Part shown: positions 40,174-50,898 of the stretch, piece after piece
Position numbering within the stretch: the first letter of the stretch is position 1
How the letters are laid out: each line of letters begins with the position of its first letter
Assembly: GCA_023014335.1 (NCBI GenBank)
Contig: JAECYW010000023.1
Span: forward strand, 1,132,785 to 1,196,784
DNA length: 64,000 nucleotides
Origin: Galerina marginata
Taxonomy: Eukaryota; Basidiomycota; Agaricomycetes; Agaricales; Galerinaceae
Reading direction: 5' to 3'
Notes under the pieces: generated by a model
Told to the model about the DNA's origin: nothing
Databases searched by the model: none
What the model saw: the letters and a program-made list of their open reading frames with translations, nothing else
Program-made: the position numbers and the translations under genes

Positions 40174-40566
40174 TTACATCTTCATCCCATCTAGACTCAC
40201 TGGGAGTAGTCTAGCAATGGCGTTGGCATAAAATAATGAACATGGAGCAAGTGGATTAGCAATCAATTTTGAAGGAGAAGCAGATGGGAAGAACTTGAGG
40301 AAATCAACAACGGCATGGTTCATTTGGCATACAAGCTGGGGGGCAACTGTAGTAAATCTGATTCTATTTCGCCATTGGAATCTCGAAAGTGGTTGACAAG
40401 TTGCGACCCTGGTCTCCTTAAGCTGACCAATAAACCAAGTTTCACATTCAGGATTCCAAAATCCAACATTGAGGCCTGAGACCAACCAAGCTTTCTCGGC
40501 TGGGAACCAGGAAAAAAGACCGACTTGATCTGGAGAAAGGGTGGTGAATAACAACAAAACAAATCA
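40174..40566 (-). pseudogene. S-family C-terminal exon fragment, cut at the right-arm border
   Basis: The minus strand encodes GLFSWFPAEKAWLVSGLNVG, FWNPECETW and QMNHAVVDFLKFFPS, very close to the last exon of S-D. The preceding intron (to TTCTCCAG near 40535) resembles the S-D intron but is interrupted at 40566, exactly where the inverted-repeat arm begins. The rest of this gene is absent. Confidence 0.85.
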
Positions 40567-40844
40567 CGGAGGAACGTCGAGATGGGCAACGTGCGAGTTG
40601 AGGTTGTTGGGAACAGCGACTCTGGCCTATACCAACTGACGAATCAGAGTGCCTTCCTCTTGCTGAAGCAGGCGACACTCACTGCATGATCCCAAAAATG
40701 ATGGGCTTCCCTCCAGAAAATCCGAATGTGTCTTTCATCGTATTTGCTTGTCAGAAAGTGAAGATGCAGTGTCAAGAAGAGGCAGAAGAGGCTATACCCG
40801 TGTTTATAGAGGAGCTGGTTATGGTTATGTGAGAGGGTTGTCTA

Positions 40845-41443
40845 GAGGGAATGAACCTACATACCACGAGCAAATTTATCCAACTTAACACTAAGCTTGA
40901 CCTCAGAAACACCATAAGTAGCAACACAGATAGTTCCGTCGACATTTCCAACGGCAACAGTGTCGTCATCGACGCCAATTTTCATTTCACTTCATGTCCA
41001 CGCAGACAGGCTTCTGATGTTAATGCCGGTCTTGACGACTTCTTGGTGCATTCTGCCACAGTCGAGGAGTTGTTTTCGTCAATAACTCTGAGTTGATATG
41101 ATACCTAGGTATAGTTAGACATGACTATCACCTTCAAAAGAGAAAGCAAAAATTACTGACAAGTACCCGAAGTCAAAGATGAGGAAAATGGAAGAACCAT
41201 CGGAACTGAAATTCAAATCCTAGCTCTAAAGTGAGAATGGCGGTCGACACGAGATATGAAAAACTGCCACAAACCAGATAAACATCCGACTCTCCGTCTG
41301 ACTTCGCCCGAAATAGCGGTGACATGCCTGAGATCATCTAAACCGAGACACATGAGGAATCTCTTCAAAATGGAGAAGTTCGGCCTAATAATACTTACCA
41401 CCTGTGCAAACCGACTTAGCCCCTGCCTCCAGCGTTCGTCCAT
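40845..41443 (-). CDS. Possible F-box-like protein fragment (right arm)
   Basis: Inverted copy of 20202-20800 with the same reading frames; see that entry for the motifs. On this strand the reading direction runs towards the S-family C-terminal fragment at 40174-40566, but I see no splice model that joins them. Confidence 0.25.
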
Positions 41444-42445
41444 TATTCAAAAAATGTTGAGTTCGGTAGAACCTGGATGAAGAAAAAACATGAGACGTCT
41501 GTTCCACAGCCGATTCGATAGGCTTACTGACTGCCATACACCTCGCAGCGTTATAGTCTACTTTGAATCCCTATCTCAGGGTAGGAAGTAGTTTAAAGTG
41601 TCGAGAAGGACAGGGGGAAGCTCTTGAGTCGGGGTATAGTGAAAACACGAAGAGAGAGCGCGGACATGTCGAGGATCCGGAAATGAGGGATAGATTATTG
41701 GAAGAAGAAGTCCTCCAAGCTTCGATGAACCGCTCTGAACAACCGATGCAACCAGTGAGGTGCTCCAAGCTGTAGGCTAGTTCACTTAGGCCAGAGGAGA
41801 TATTACGACGTAAGCACCGTATGCGACCCGTAGGTGCACTCAAGCGCAGTCGATAGTAAGATAGTAGAGCACCAGCACGGCGGAGGGCCACGCTAAGCGC
41901 TCGAAGGTGATGGAGGAAGATAGAGAAACTGAAAACGGATCCACCGAGGTTTCTGACAAACAAAACCAAACACTGGGAATTGAGACGAAAATCAAATCAA
42001 GGGGATGCATGACGGATGGGCGCAACCGAGCAGGGTATAAGCGTCCTCGAAGATTGATGTTCTTTGTCTGGATGGCGGAATCAGTGGGACTTGAAGAGAA
42101 ACTGATGAGTGTAAGACTTACACTTGGACTTTGAGCAATATAAAGACGAGCGTTGCCCATATTGACTTGACGAATGAGTGGCAGAGCGTCGGGGGAGTGG
42201 GCGATGGAGGTGGGCGATCAAGTGGGCACAAGCTCCCTAATAAACGATTTGGCATCGGAAAAAATGAGTGGCGAAGACATGAAGGTCTTTGTCGGATGTA
42301 AGGCTAGTTTGGGCGACGAAGTGGGCGCGAGGCATTCCAATATCGTGACGGAAAGAAAAGTCACGTCACAGAACCGCCTGAGGACTTTGATTTGGTTTCG
42401 AGAAGGGGCGCGAGGCATTCCAAATTCCTCTTGCGACAGACCACT

Positions 42446-45400
42446 ATGTACGAACGCCAGGAAGCTGACCGTCAGGAAGACCCAATGGACGACCAAGACG
42501 ACGACCATAACTTGAACGTTTCTCGGGCAGGAAGCGTGTATCTTGACGCTGAAGACCATAACTCGAACGCATCTCGGGCAGGAAGCGTGTATCTTGACGC
42601 TGACGACCACAACTCGAACGCCTCTCGGGCAGAAAGCGTGTGTCTTGACCCTGATGATAAGTCTGAAAACGGCCCCATGAGTGCCCAAACGACACCTCGA
42701 CCCCTTCATAGTAAACTCCCCACCAACCCAGCTGCCTTTGCCCTTTCCTCTGGCAGGAATGGCCCCAGGCACCCAATCCATTCCCAAGTGCCAACAACTT
42801 CTCATTTTGGCGTATCCTCCTTCTTGGGCCCACCAGACTCGATCCGCGCGCTCGCCCTGGGCCGAGTACGTTCTCAGATGCCTTCAGCAGCGGGCTTCCC
42901 CGCCTGGGACCCATAACGCAACACCACCCTGATATCAACATGGACATGAACATGGTACTCGGCTCCAATCCTTGGGAAGAGTCGTCCGTTCTCGGTAAGC
43001 GCGTCGAGCACGATAGGCCTTTGTTGTTTTTACCAGATCCGGATTCTCCACTGAATCAAACCAATGCCTTGGTTACGCCGGTAAGCCGCTGTAAAGGACC
43101 TAACAACCTGTCTGGCTGACGTCGAACACCTATAGACTCCAAAGCGTCCAAAGGTATTCAAAGAGCTAGAACCTGTGCCGATTTATCCCACACACAGAGT
43201 TCGCCAGACCAATGCGACTCTGGTGAAGATGAATTCGAAATATAAGACGGAGCTGAATAACCACTTCGATCCGACAGGAACCTTTCAGAAAGGTTTACTG
43301 GCAACATTCAGGGCGGAAGCCGAGTCAATGCTCAACACCGTTCAGCGAGAGCATGAACAGCGCATGCAGAAGTTGGAACATGACTACGGGGTGAGGGAGA
43401 AGGATTTGGAGGCAAAGGCAAAGAGCTTGCATGCGGAAGCAGAGAGGTTGAAACGCGAATCGGAGGCAAAGATGGAAGTGGAGCAGCAGGAGCAGCAGGT
43501 ATCGACGAGGGAACAGCAGGTGGGCCAATGTTGATCGTTCTGGATGGGTCTTGTTGATAAATCCGTTTGCAAGGAGAGACTTGCGTGGTGCACAAGAGGT
43601 CGAAAGGTTGAAGGCCCTCATTGTTCGACAGGTCGAAGAGGCGAAAGAGCGCATTGCTCAAGAGCTCGAAGAAGCGAACGCGAAGGTACGCGTGATTTCC
43701 AACTGTGATCGTTACCGAGCCCATTCAAACTTCTTGCAGAACGCAGACCAAGAAAGGAGACGCGTAGAATTGGAGCAAGAAATTGAAGAGACCCGGCGCA
43801 CGAAGCGTCAGACAGAAAATTTATTGACTGATAGATTGAAAGAGCTCCAGGTCAGTCATAGTGGCTGTGAGGACTGGCAAAAACTGACAACTCACTTAGG
43901 CCAAAAAGGATGAGGAGATAGCTGCCGCCATCCAAAGGCAAAACCGAATGAATTCCGAAAAGGTTCGCCCATGCTCAAATTTCCGCTACCGTCGTCTTCT
44001 TATCTTTTTGTAGGAAAAAAATAAGGCATCATCATCCATGGGGACCAATGGACAGGCCAACAAAGGGAAAGAGCGCGAAGTGGTATGTGTTCATGTTTTG
44101 TCTTCTGCATTGCCTCATGTCGTGCACAGAGTGATGAGGGGCCGCCCTCCAACAAATCAGCGTCGACTAAACCTCCGCCTCGAGATCAGAACTGACAACC
44201 ACCCGATTCAGGAGAAAGCCGTCCTGAAGGCGTGGACGATTGCGAACCATCTGAAGACGAGGTATAAGACAAACGCCCAAAACTTCAGCGCCGCCGAACG
44301 CAGGGCCTAAGCTGGGCTTCTATCAAGAGCAAAAAATCAAAGCAGTACGCTCAGGAGCGACCGGTCCTTGAGGCATCGGTACGTCGTATTGAAATTTCAA
44401 TGGCGCCTGCTAGATAAAATATTGCAGGAAGCAGTCGACGAAGACGTTGACATGAGTGAACCAGAAGGAAAATCCAACGAGACCGACGACGGCGAATCCA
44501 ACGACGGCGAATCCGACAATGACGACGAGGCACCGCTAACGTTGGGAGCACTGAAAAAATTATTGCGAGAAGTCCTTAAAGGACAAACCAAACGCGGTGG
44601 CCGCAAATCCGATACCATTAGAGGCCGACGATCCAAGGTAAACCCCGTAGAAGAGGAAAAGAAAATGGATGAAAAGTGGGAAAGAGCCAGCTACTGCGTT
44701 CGTGTTCCCCTCGGCCATTGAAACCTCCATTGACCCTGACCGATATATAGCGCTTGGTTGGAACAGTCATGAAAGGGATGTTTGGAATTGAATCCGTGGA
44801 GGAGTACGCCGTCCACGAACCACCTGAATCCACACATGTCCGGCACTTTGATCGAGAAGAACAAAATGGGCCTGATAAAGATGACCTCCGAATCGATGAG
44901 AGACAAGATCTCATCGGCCTGGAATACGAGAGTGATGGAAATCCTCCTTGATGCCGTGTTAGAAGGAAAGAGGAAAGCAACAGCCTGGGACGATCTCCCA
45001 GACCGTTCCGATGATTATTTGATGGAGATAATCCAGGATCAAATAGAACGCGCCCGGACAACCTGGAGGAATGCTCAACCAAAACTCCTGGAATCTGGCG
45101 AGGTTGAGAGCTTGAATGAGGTTGAAAAGAGGATGATAGAATCGAAGGAGGTCACGGAAAAGATGAAACGAGCGAACATGAGGCGCATCCACGTAAGGTT
45201 TTCGATTCTTCATGTCCTATGGAGTGTCTGAAGGCCGTTGTAGCGACGTGACCGTAGGGTTGAAACAATCAAGCGCACGATCGAGAGAAAAAGGGATGAA
45301 GGGGCAACCGACATAGCGATATGGGAATGGTTGGAAACACTGGTTACGCAACTCGGCCCCGAAGGTATGAGCTCTGACGAAAGCGACATAGCGGCATGGA

Positions 45401-45704
45401 GGTCCTCTATGTCAGATCCCTCAATTGGCGAAGGAGTGCCGAAAAGGAAATGGATTTCATCGACAAGCAAAGGAGAACCGACAGGAAATTGTTCTCCAAT
45501 AAAGGTAGCAAACCCACTCTTCGGCTGCGGAAGTCCGGACATGGGAATACCGGGCGAAACCCGCCGAAAGGAAAATCCAAGAGCCTCTTCGACAAGCACT
45601 ATTTGGCCAATCACAAGAACGTGAAAAACCTGAAGCTGAAGAAGGGCGACGGCGAGAATCTGCAATGGCTCAACATCGGAGTCCATTCTATGTTAAGGAA
45701 ATGA
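42446..45704 (+). pseudogene. M-family coiled-coil protein, copy B' (right arm)
   Basis: Mirror image of copy B, in the plus direction. Motifs in order: MYERQEADRQEDP, three 51-bp repeats (42509-42655), PKRPKVFKELEPVPIYP, a coiled coil through EQEIEETRRTKRQTENLLTD, and ALKKLLREVLKGQTKR. After these come IEIIQDQIERARTTWRNAQP-like MEIIQDQIERARTTW, GMSSDESDIAA and DKQRRTDRKLFSNKG. It shares the 2-bp loss in DLRID and the frame break near 42910 with copy B, so the lesions predate the duplication. The stop is at 45702-45704. The GTCCT hairpin array follows immediately downstream. Confidence 0.7.
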
Positions 45705-45934
45705 GTTCGAGCTTTGTATTTGCCTAAGTCGATACTTACCCTGAATACATCGGGATTTACGATGAAGATAAGCGCATAACGGAAAGTAAGACGTCAGAAG
45801 GGACTAGAAGAGAAAAAGTAAGCACAACTTTTCAAATGAAATAAGGGCGGAAAGTGACTCACGGTAAGAGGGTAGGGAGTGGTGAAAACGCAGCAGCAGA
45901 TGGAGAAGTTCGTAGTTAGTAGGAGAGATAAAAT

Positions 45935-46240
45935 TAATGCGACAGTCCTCAGAGCCGTCTGTAGGACCGTCTTCGTCGCGGAGGGTTGAGGGCCGACAGT
46001 CTTCAGAGCTATCTGTAGGACCGTCTTCGTCGTGGAGCGTTGAGGGCCGTGGCCAGGAGAGAACGAGACGAGCTCGTGCGACAGTCCTCAGAGCTATCTG
46101 TAGGACCAGTGCGAAGAGAAGTCCTGCTTGACAGTCCTCGGAGCATCACGAGGACCGAGACCAATGCGTGTAGTTGACGTTGAGTAATCGCCATAAAATT
46201 CTTCTTGAAATCAGGCCGCAGATCGGTCCTGCTTGACGGT
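45935..46240. repeat. Hairpin array, GTCCT/AGGAC arm class (right arm)
   Basis: Mirror of the unit B array: palindromes near 45944, 46000, 46084 and 46134. The arm identity ends at 46240 inside the last, so this array has lost the outermost hairpins that unit B keeps at 15235-15404. Confidence 0.8.
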
Positions 46241-46500
46241 AGTTGGATAGATTAAATGTTAGTATATACAAACAATCATTACATGGGCTGAATGAACCAT
46301 AAGCCATACGTTGACCAAAGAAGGGAGGAAAACTTACAGTAGTAGTAGCAATACTCGACGAGGACAAGATGAGATTTACCGCTGGTCAAACGACGGTAAT
46401 TGGATCAAGAACATTATAGATACATATGTATACCTGAATATAGAGAACCGTAAGACATAGATTTGAACGCAAAAAAAAGAGGCAAACCTACAGTAAGACT
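46233..46500. repeat. Two diverged copies of a ~130-160-bp unit
   Basis: Blocks starting ACGGTAGTTGGAT (46236) and ACGGTAATTGGAT (46394) both run through AT-rich sequence to AACTTACAGTAG and AACCTACAGTAAG. The unit starts right at the inverted-repeat border. The TTACAGTA ends resemble splice sites on the minus strand. Confidence 0.45.
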
Positions 46501-46512
46501 TCAAACCAACTC

Positions 46513-46970
46513 CTACAACACCGTAATCGAAAAAAAGCTCATGTTGAATTTACGTTTGCTCCACTTTTTCGCCTTCCTTCGCAAATGCGGCTTGAAACTC
46601 GGGGAGGTGGACAACTGAGCGGGGTACATATGGATACCGCCGAGGTATCCGTGCCCGTCCGACCCTTCAAATACGCGAATAGTGAAATGTGGTTCCGAGC
46701 ATGTGTCGGAGGGCGACGCGACAGCCCTAAAAATGGGAGCAAATGAGATAGGCCGAGGGAGAAAAGTAAGTCATATAGTCAGGCGTACCTTGTTGCCACC
46801 AGATGTACTCCTTCCATTCCTCCAAGTGCACTTCGAAGTGCAGTCTGCACGGCCTCTGTATTCATCGCGACAATGAGTGCATCCGCAAGGCTTTGACGGT
46901 TGTAGCCTTCGAGTCGAGTTGCGTCGTTCAGGACCCAAGCGAAAAATTCGATTTGTCGTGGTCGGCTCAT
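46513..46970 (-). CDS. Gene E, small protein of unknown function behind a hairpin leader
   Basis: Two exons, 46970-46789 and 46726-46513, total 396 nt (131 aa), separated by a 62-bp GT-AG intron ending TTTTTAG. The start is MSRPRQIEFFAWVLND. Further motifs are NRQSLADALIVAMNTEAVQT, HFTIRVFEGSDGHGYLGGIH and FKPHLRRKAKKWSKRKF. I do not recognise the family. The first half looks helical, the second beta-rich with a basic tail. It could be the remnant of a longer protein whose upstream exons I cannot see. The in-frame splice and coding-like composition support it as real. Confidence 0.5.
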
Positions 46971-48485
46971 CTGAGTGCTCGGTTGGGGTGCGTCAAGCGT
47001 GGAGCCGCGTGAAGGGAGAAGGTAGGAAGTAGCCAGAGGCCGGACGACAATACGGCTGTCCATGTAGGAAGATGGTGAGCAATGAAGTGCGAGTCTGCGA
47101 CGGTGTTTGGGAGAAATGAGAATCAGAACGCGAGAAAGCGTATGAGGTAATCGTCGAACGTTCAATTAAGCGTCGCAAAATACCAGCTTCGCCCAGAAAG
47201 AGGATTATACCATCGTTCTACGCATAGTCAAATAGTCGATGGAGGGAATAGATATAAATTTGAATCGCATTAACAAAGCGTTGCTGTGGGAGGACCAGAC
47301 GATCGGCCATTTGGTTTCTCAGTGACACATCGAGGGGTGGGACCTATGAAAGTAGAATTTCTACGTATCAAATACAAGAGAAATCCTTCGCGAATTCGAC
47401 ATGAAATTGGGCTTAATAAGCCTGGAGATAAAATCGGTGGATGAGTTGGGGTACTGCGAGGTTGATGGAAAGGCCTTGCCAGCATTCGATGTAGTAGATA
47501 CAATCGAAATACATACGCTGCCGACGAGGACAGTTCGACAGACGTTCAACGGCGGAAGCTGGGTTCAGCTTGTATTGATGAACAACGTGCAAGTTCGCCG
47601 CATTCAGTTACCTTCCAAAATAGCCAGCAGGAAAGGAGAATCATGTATTATATACAATGGTTCTCACCAAGTAGGAGGCTTAGTGGTTGGTTTCAATTAC
47701 CAAGACACCGCATGAAATGAAATCAGTGGGCGACCAGAGCGGGTTAAGGGAATAAACAAAAAGAATGGAAAAGGTCGCTGGCACGGCAAGCGAGCGACAT
47801 ATGCCTGAGGCGATGGGCAGATCCAGATCCAACAGTAATACGTGCGAATTTCTATGTATCATATACAACAGAAATCCAGAGTATATTCAATTTACAGGAT
47901 AAGATCGAATTTTGTGAGCATATGAGAACTGGGAGCAAGAGATTATTATAAGTAACAAAGTGTTCGAATGAAGACAAAATGTACGTCGAAATATTGCGTA
48001 ATTCCTGGCCAGTCTGCCCATGCGACCGCATTCTAGCCGTCAATAATGCCCTTGACGATAGCCAATAAGAGTAAGGTGGTTTGAACAGCTAAATTAGTGC
48101 AGAGTGCGATGGGTGAAGCCGGGCGGTAATGGTCGAATAGCTGGAACAACGAGTGGGGCAAGGTTTGCTGTGCATTGATACAACGAACATCCTGGTCGAC
48201 GGGACGCGCTTTCGATGTATCAGATACAAACGAACTCGACAAATAGGTAGGCCAGGTAGAAGCAAACCGAGTATCAATGCATGGGTTCTCCGGCTGGTCT
48301 TTGGGTGTAATTTCGCTGTATCAGAGACAAGCGAAAGACGTGGGCGACGACAGTGGGCGACGATAGCGGCGAAAAAGGAGGTAGACGGGCGCAGCTAAAA
48401 AAAAGAGCGAATAATGTCAAAAAGATAGGAAATAAATGGGAATAAGACAAAAACCATCGACGCCGACGGCGCGATGGAGACATAC
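46971..48485 (-). promoter_or_regulatory. Long hairpin leader E with 5'-UTR intron
   Basis: On the minus strand: a 5'-UTR intron 48485-48395 (GTATGTCTCC to TTTTTTTAG), then a leader of about 1.4 kb with six hairpins at 48336-48311, 48234-48211, 47875-47848, 47663-47638, 47510-47484 and 47384-47357. All keep a TGTAT/ATACA-like collar with a 1-5 nt loop. The outer arms differ (TTTCG, ATTTC, GAATC, ATTCG) but remain complementary within each copy. A plus-strand ORF (47401-47715) overlaps the leader and is probably fortuitous. Other introns in this long leader are possible. Confidence 0.65.
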
Positions 48486-48553
48486 CTACTCTGGTGGAGG
48501 GACATGGCGGTGGTACTTATTGATTGGGGAAAGAATCAAGCCAAGTTCATGTT

Positions 48554-48581
48554 TGTTTGGCCGCAGTGTTGTCGCTAAACA
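48554..48581 (-). promoter_or_regulatory. 28-bp inverted-end element of unit E
   Basis: Starts TGTTTGGCCGC and ends GCTAAACA as read on the plus strand. Same length and ends (one mismatch) as in units A, B and C, 69 bp upstream of the UTR intron donor. Confidence 0.5.
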
Positions 48582-48652
48582 AAGTGACGCCAACGCCCCC
48601 AATTGCAAGTCCCTCGGGCCCTTGAATCCCGTTTAGTGGGCTACAAGCCACG

Positions 48653-48762
48653 TTCATCTGGACCTCTCCGATGAACTGGCTTCCTCTCTGACCTCTCCGA
48701 TGAACTGGCTTCCTCTCTGACCGATCCTATCAGACAGCTTTCATCTGGACTGCTCCGATGAA
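48653..48762. repeat. Hairpin array, TTCAT arm class (unit E)
   Basis: Palindromes 48653-48675 and 48740-48762 (TTCAT/ATGAA arms around TGGACCTCTCCG and TGGACTGCTCCG). Between them is a half copy at 48681-48703 duplicated in tandem with its neighbour, and a GATCCTATCAGA variant near 48722. Confidence 0.75.
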
Positions 48763-48929
48763 TGGCTCCTTTGCTTCCCATTATGATCACCGACCCTCGC
48801 ACCCCGCACCCAGTTGTACCGAGCGAGCAACAAAAAAGAGTACGACAACGATGAGGAGGCAGCAGTCCATACAGCGCCGATCTGCCATCCCAACCCACTC
48901 ACTCTGCTGCCGTCAATCCCGTCTTCCCT

Positions 48930-49470
48930 CACACGGACATCAACACTCTCGCAACTAGTTTCAAAGCCGACAATTTTATTCTAACTCTCTCAACATATAT
49001 CCGTCGCCTCATCCCACCCCCTGCTCTTCCTGTATCTCCCAACATTGTGGACCGCTTTGATGTCTACAAGCGTATCACAATTTCTCAACCTTCAAATCCA
49101 GCACCTGGATTTACGAAATCCGTCGAACGACTTCGAGCGACGCCTTTAGTTCCAGCCAAAGGTCGATCTAAATCACTACCCGCATATTTTGATACTGTGT
49201 TCGTACGCATGGCGGACGCCAGGGAGAATCAACATACCCAAGGGGCCTGCTTGGAAGGTCAGTTAGTCATCCTGGAATCTCTCGTTCAAATATCCAATGC
49301 AATCCGTAGGACTTCGATTTTTGAGCAAGTCTTCCAGAGCACCTCCGTCACACTCGTTTACCCAATCGTCTAGCCTACGTCGAATGGTTTACACCCTTTT
49401 CCGCCCCGCATCCCGATTCTGTCCTCTATCCTTTTACTCGCGCTTCATGATCACGGAACAATGTACAACA
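48930..49470 (+). pseudogene. CACTA/Plavaka-type transposase C-terminal domain fragment
   Basis: On the plus strand: SFKADNFILTLSTYIRRLIP, DRFDVYKRITISQPSNPAPG, ERLRATPLVPAKGRSKSLPA and FDTVFVRMADARE. After a GT-AG intron (49259-49310) comes PNRLAYVEWFTPF, the signature of this C-terminal domain. It corresponds to 12448-11942 of P1 but with the frame intact over most of its length. No core domain lies upstream. Confidence 0.75.
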
Positions 49471-49702
49471 ACAACCACCACCACCTTACCCGCTGGTGCT
49501 GTTCCGGCCACCTGTCGAGCTCCGGGCCCTCGACAGTCGTCGTCAGCATCATCGTAAGCTCAGTACCATTAGGCCGTCCTAGTGAGGTTCCGTACACACA
49601 CTAAAATCCCATTTTCAACCACTCCAACATCGAAAAACCCCAGATCACTCTCTGCCACGTATACAATTCTCAGCTACTTTCAACATTCTATTAACACTGA
49701 TC

Positions 49703-50518
49703 ATGTTCTTTTGCCCACCATTTCAACCTCGTCTTCCACTTCCTGAACGCCGTTCGCCTTCGAGAACATGGAAATCTATACGTCGTATCAGTATCTTTCC
49801 TCACTATCGCCCAAACCTTCCAACATCCAACGCCTCATGTGCTCGCTTTCGCTTATGGAGGAAGGACTTTACAGCAAGGGAAAAGCAGCTAACTCAGTTC
49901 AAGGCCCTCGAGGAGAAAATGTATAGACTAACCGACGATGCTCACAAGATCAGAGAGCAACGATGTGCTTTGTTTGTTCTGCGCGCTGAGGTCCACAAGA
50001 TCTCTGTTGCACTTGAACAACTTAACAAGGATCCCCAACCAGTGTTGCTCACCCTAATGGTTCGAGAACCAGCTGTGAAATCCTCATTCAAACTTCGTGT
50101 TCATGTACACAACATTACCTCCGATTTCAATCCTACATATCTCGAGCTCGAGTCTCGCCCGTCTACACCTATTTCACCCCCTCCGACACCGAGTCTGACA
50201 CCTAGTACTGCACCACCATCCCGTCCCACCACTCCACCACCACTAATGGTCGAAATTTGCACTCATTTCCCTATTGACGAAACAGCAACACTTTATCATG
50301 GCCAAATCGAAGATGTTACAGACTCCTGCTACCGTGGAGGTTGGTGCTACAGAGCTCTTCGCAATTCTCTCAAAAAACGCAGACCCGGTCAACCCCCCGA
50401 ATCAGACGACAAAAACCCAAGCATTAGCTTTTCAACCCTTATTCACCCAGTATCACGGTCATATTATATGTACCCCAATGGTTTTCGCCCTTGTACCCCC
50501 TCCAGCCTCTCTTTTTGA
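49703..50518 (+). CDS. Hypothetical ORF with a helical region and a PT-rich linker
   Basis: An open frame of 271 codons. It has a coiled-coil-like segment (REKQLTQFKALEEKMYRLTD), a PPTPSLTPSTAPPSRPTTPP linker and a C-terminal piece. Another frame (50274-50525, MTKQQHFIMAKSKMLQTPAT) overlaps the 3' end, so a frameshift or intron is possible. No family is recognised. It may be an accessory ORF of a decayed mobile element. Confidence 0.4.
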   Translation: MFFCPPFQPRLPLPERRSPSRTWKSIRRISIFPHYRPNLPTSNASCARFRLWRKDFTAREKQLTQFKALEEKMYRLTDDAHKIREQRCALFVLRAEVHKISVALEQLNKDPQPVLLTLMVREPAVKSSFKLRVHVHNITSDFNPTYLELESRPSTPISPPPTPSLTPSTAPPSRPTTPPPLMVEICTHFPIDETATLYHGQIEDVTDSCYRGGWCYRALRNSLKKRRPGQPPESDDKNPSISFSTLIHPVSRSYYMYPNGFRPCTPSSLSF

Positions 50519-50898
50519 GTGTTAGGTTGTAGAAGGATGAACGTTTACACTTCCGCACCATATTCACACATATTCACTCAACCACTTGGTCTATCGAGGT
50601 TATTCTTTTTAGTGTAACCTGAGTCTCCTGTAGACGTAGATAGATGTCAAATCGTAACAATCGCAACAACGGACCAGTCAAGTCTATGACAACCTGCCGA
50701 GCCCTATGATGGACCAGCAGAACCCGTAATAAAGGCCAATACCACTCAGTTGCAGCCAGTTGTATGGCTGCTCAATTGTAGACTACAAAACTTATAATGT
50801 ACTGACTTGACATTTAGAACAGAGAATTCACTTAATAATCACACAAATAGAATGTCCTCGGTACTAGAAAAGAAATTGTATACAGAGTAATAGTACAT

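Larger units (their letters stand above)
40567..46240 (-). repeat. Right arm of the 5,674-bp inverted repeat
   Basis: Reverse complement of 15405-21078. It carries M-B', the possible F-box-like fragment in inverse, and the GTCCT hairpin array (45940-46160). Its inner border lies in an S-family intron. Its outer border lies in a hairpin. Confidence 0.95.

Noticed and set aside
43332..43724. Minus-strand ORFs opposite the M-B' coiled coil (and mirrored in the left arm)
   Set aside because: They are the leucine/serine-rich antisense shadows of a lysine/glutamate-rich coiled coil.
47401..47715. Plus-strand 104-codon ORF within leader E
   Set aside because: It overlaps two leader hairpins on the opposite strand, has no relative and no splice or promoter support; kept only as a note.
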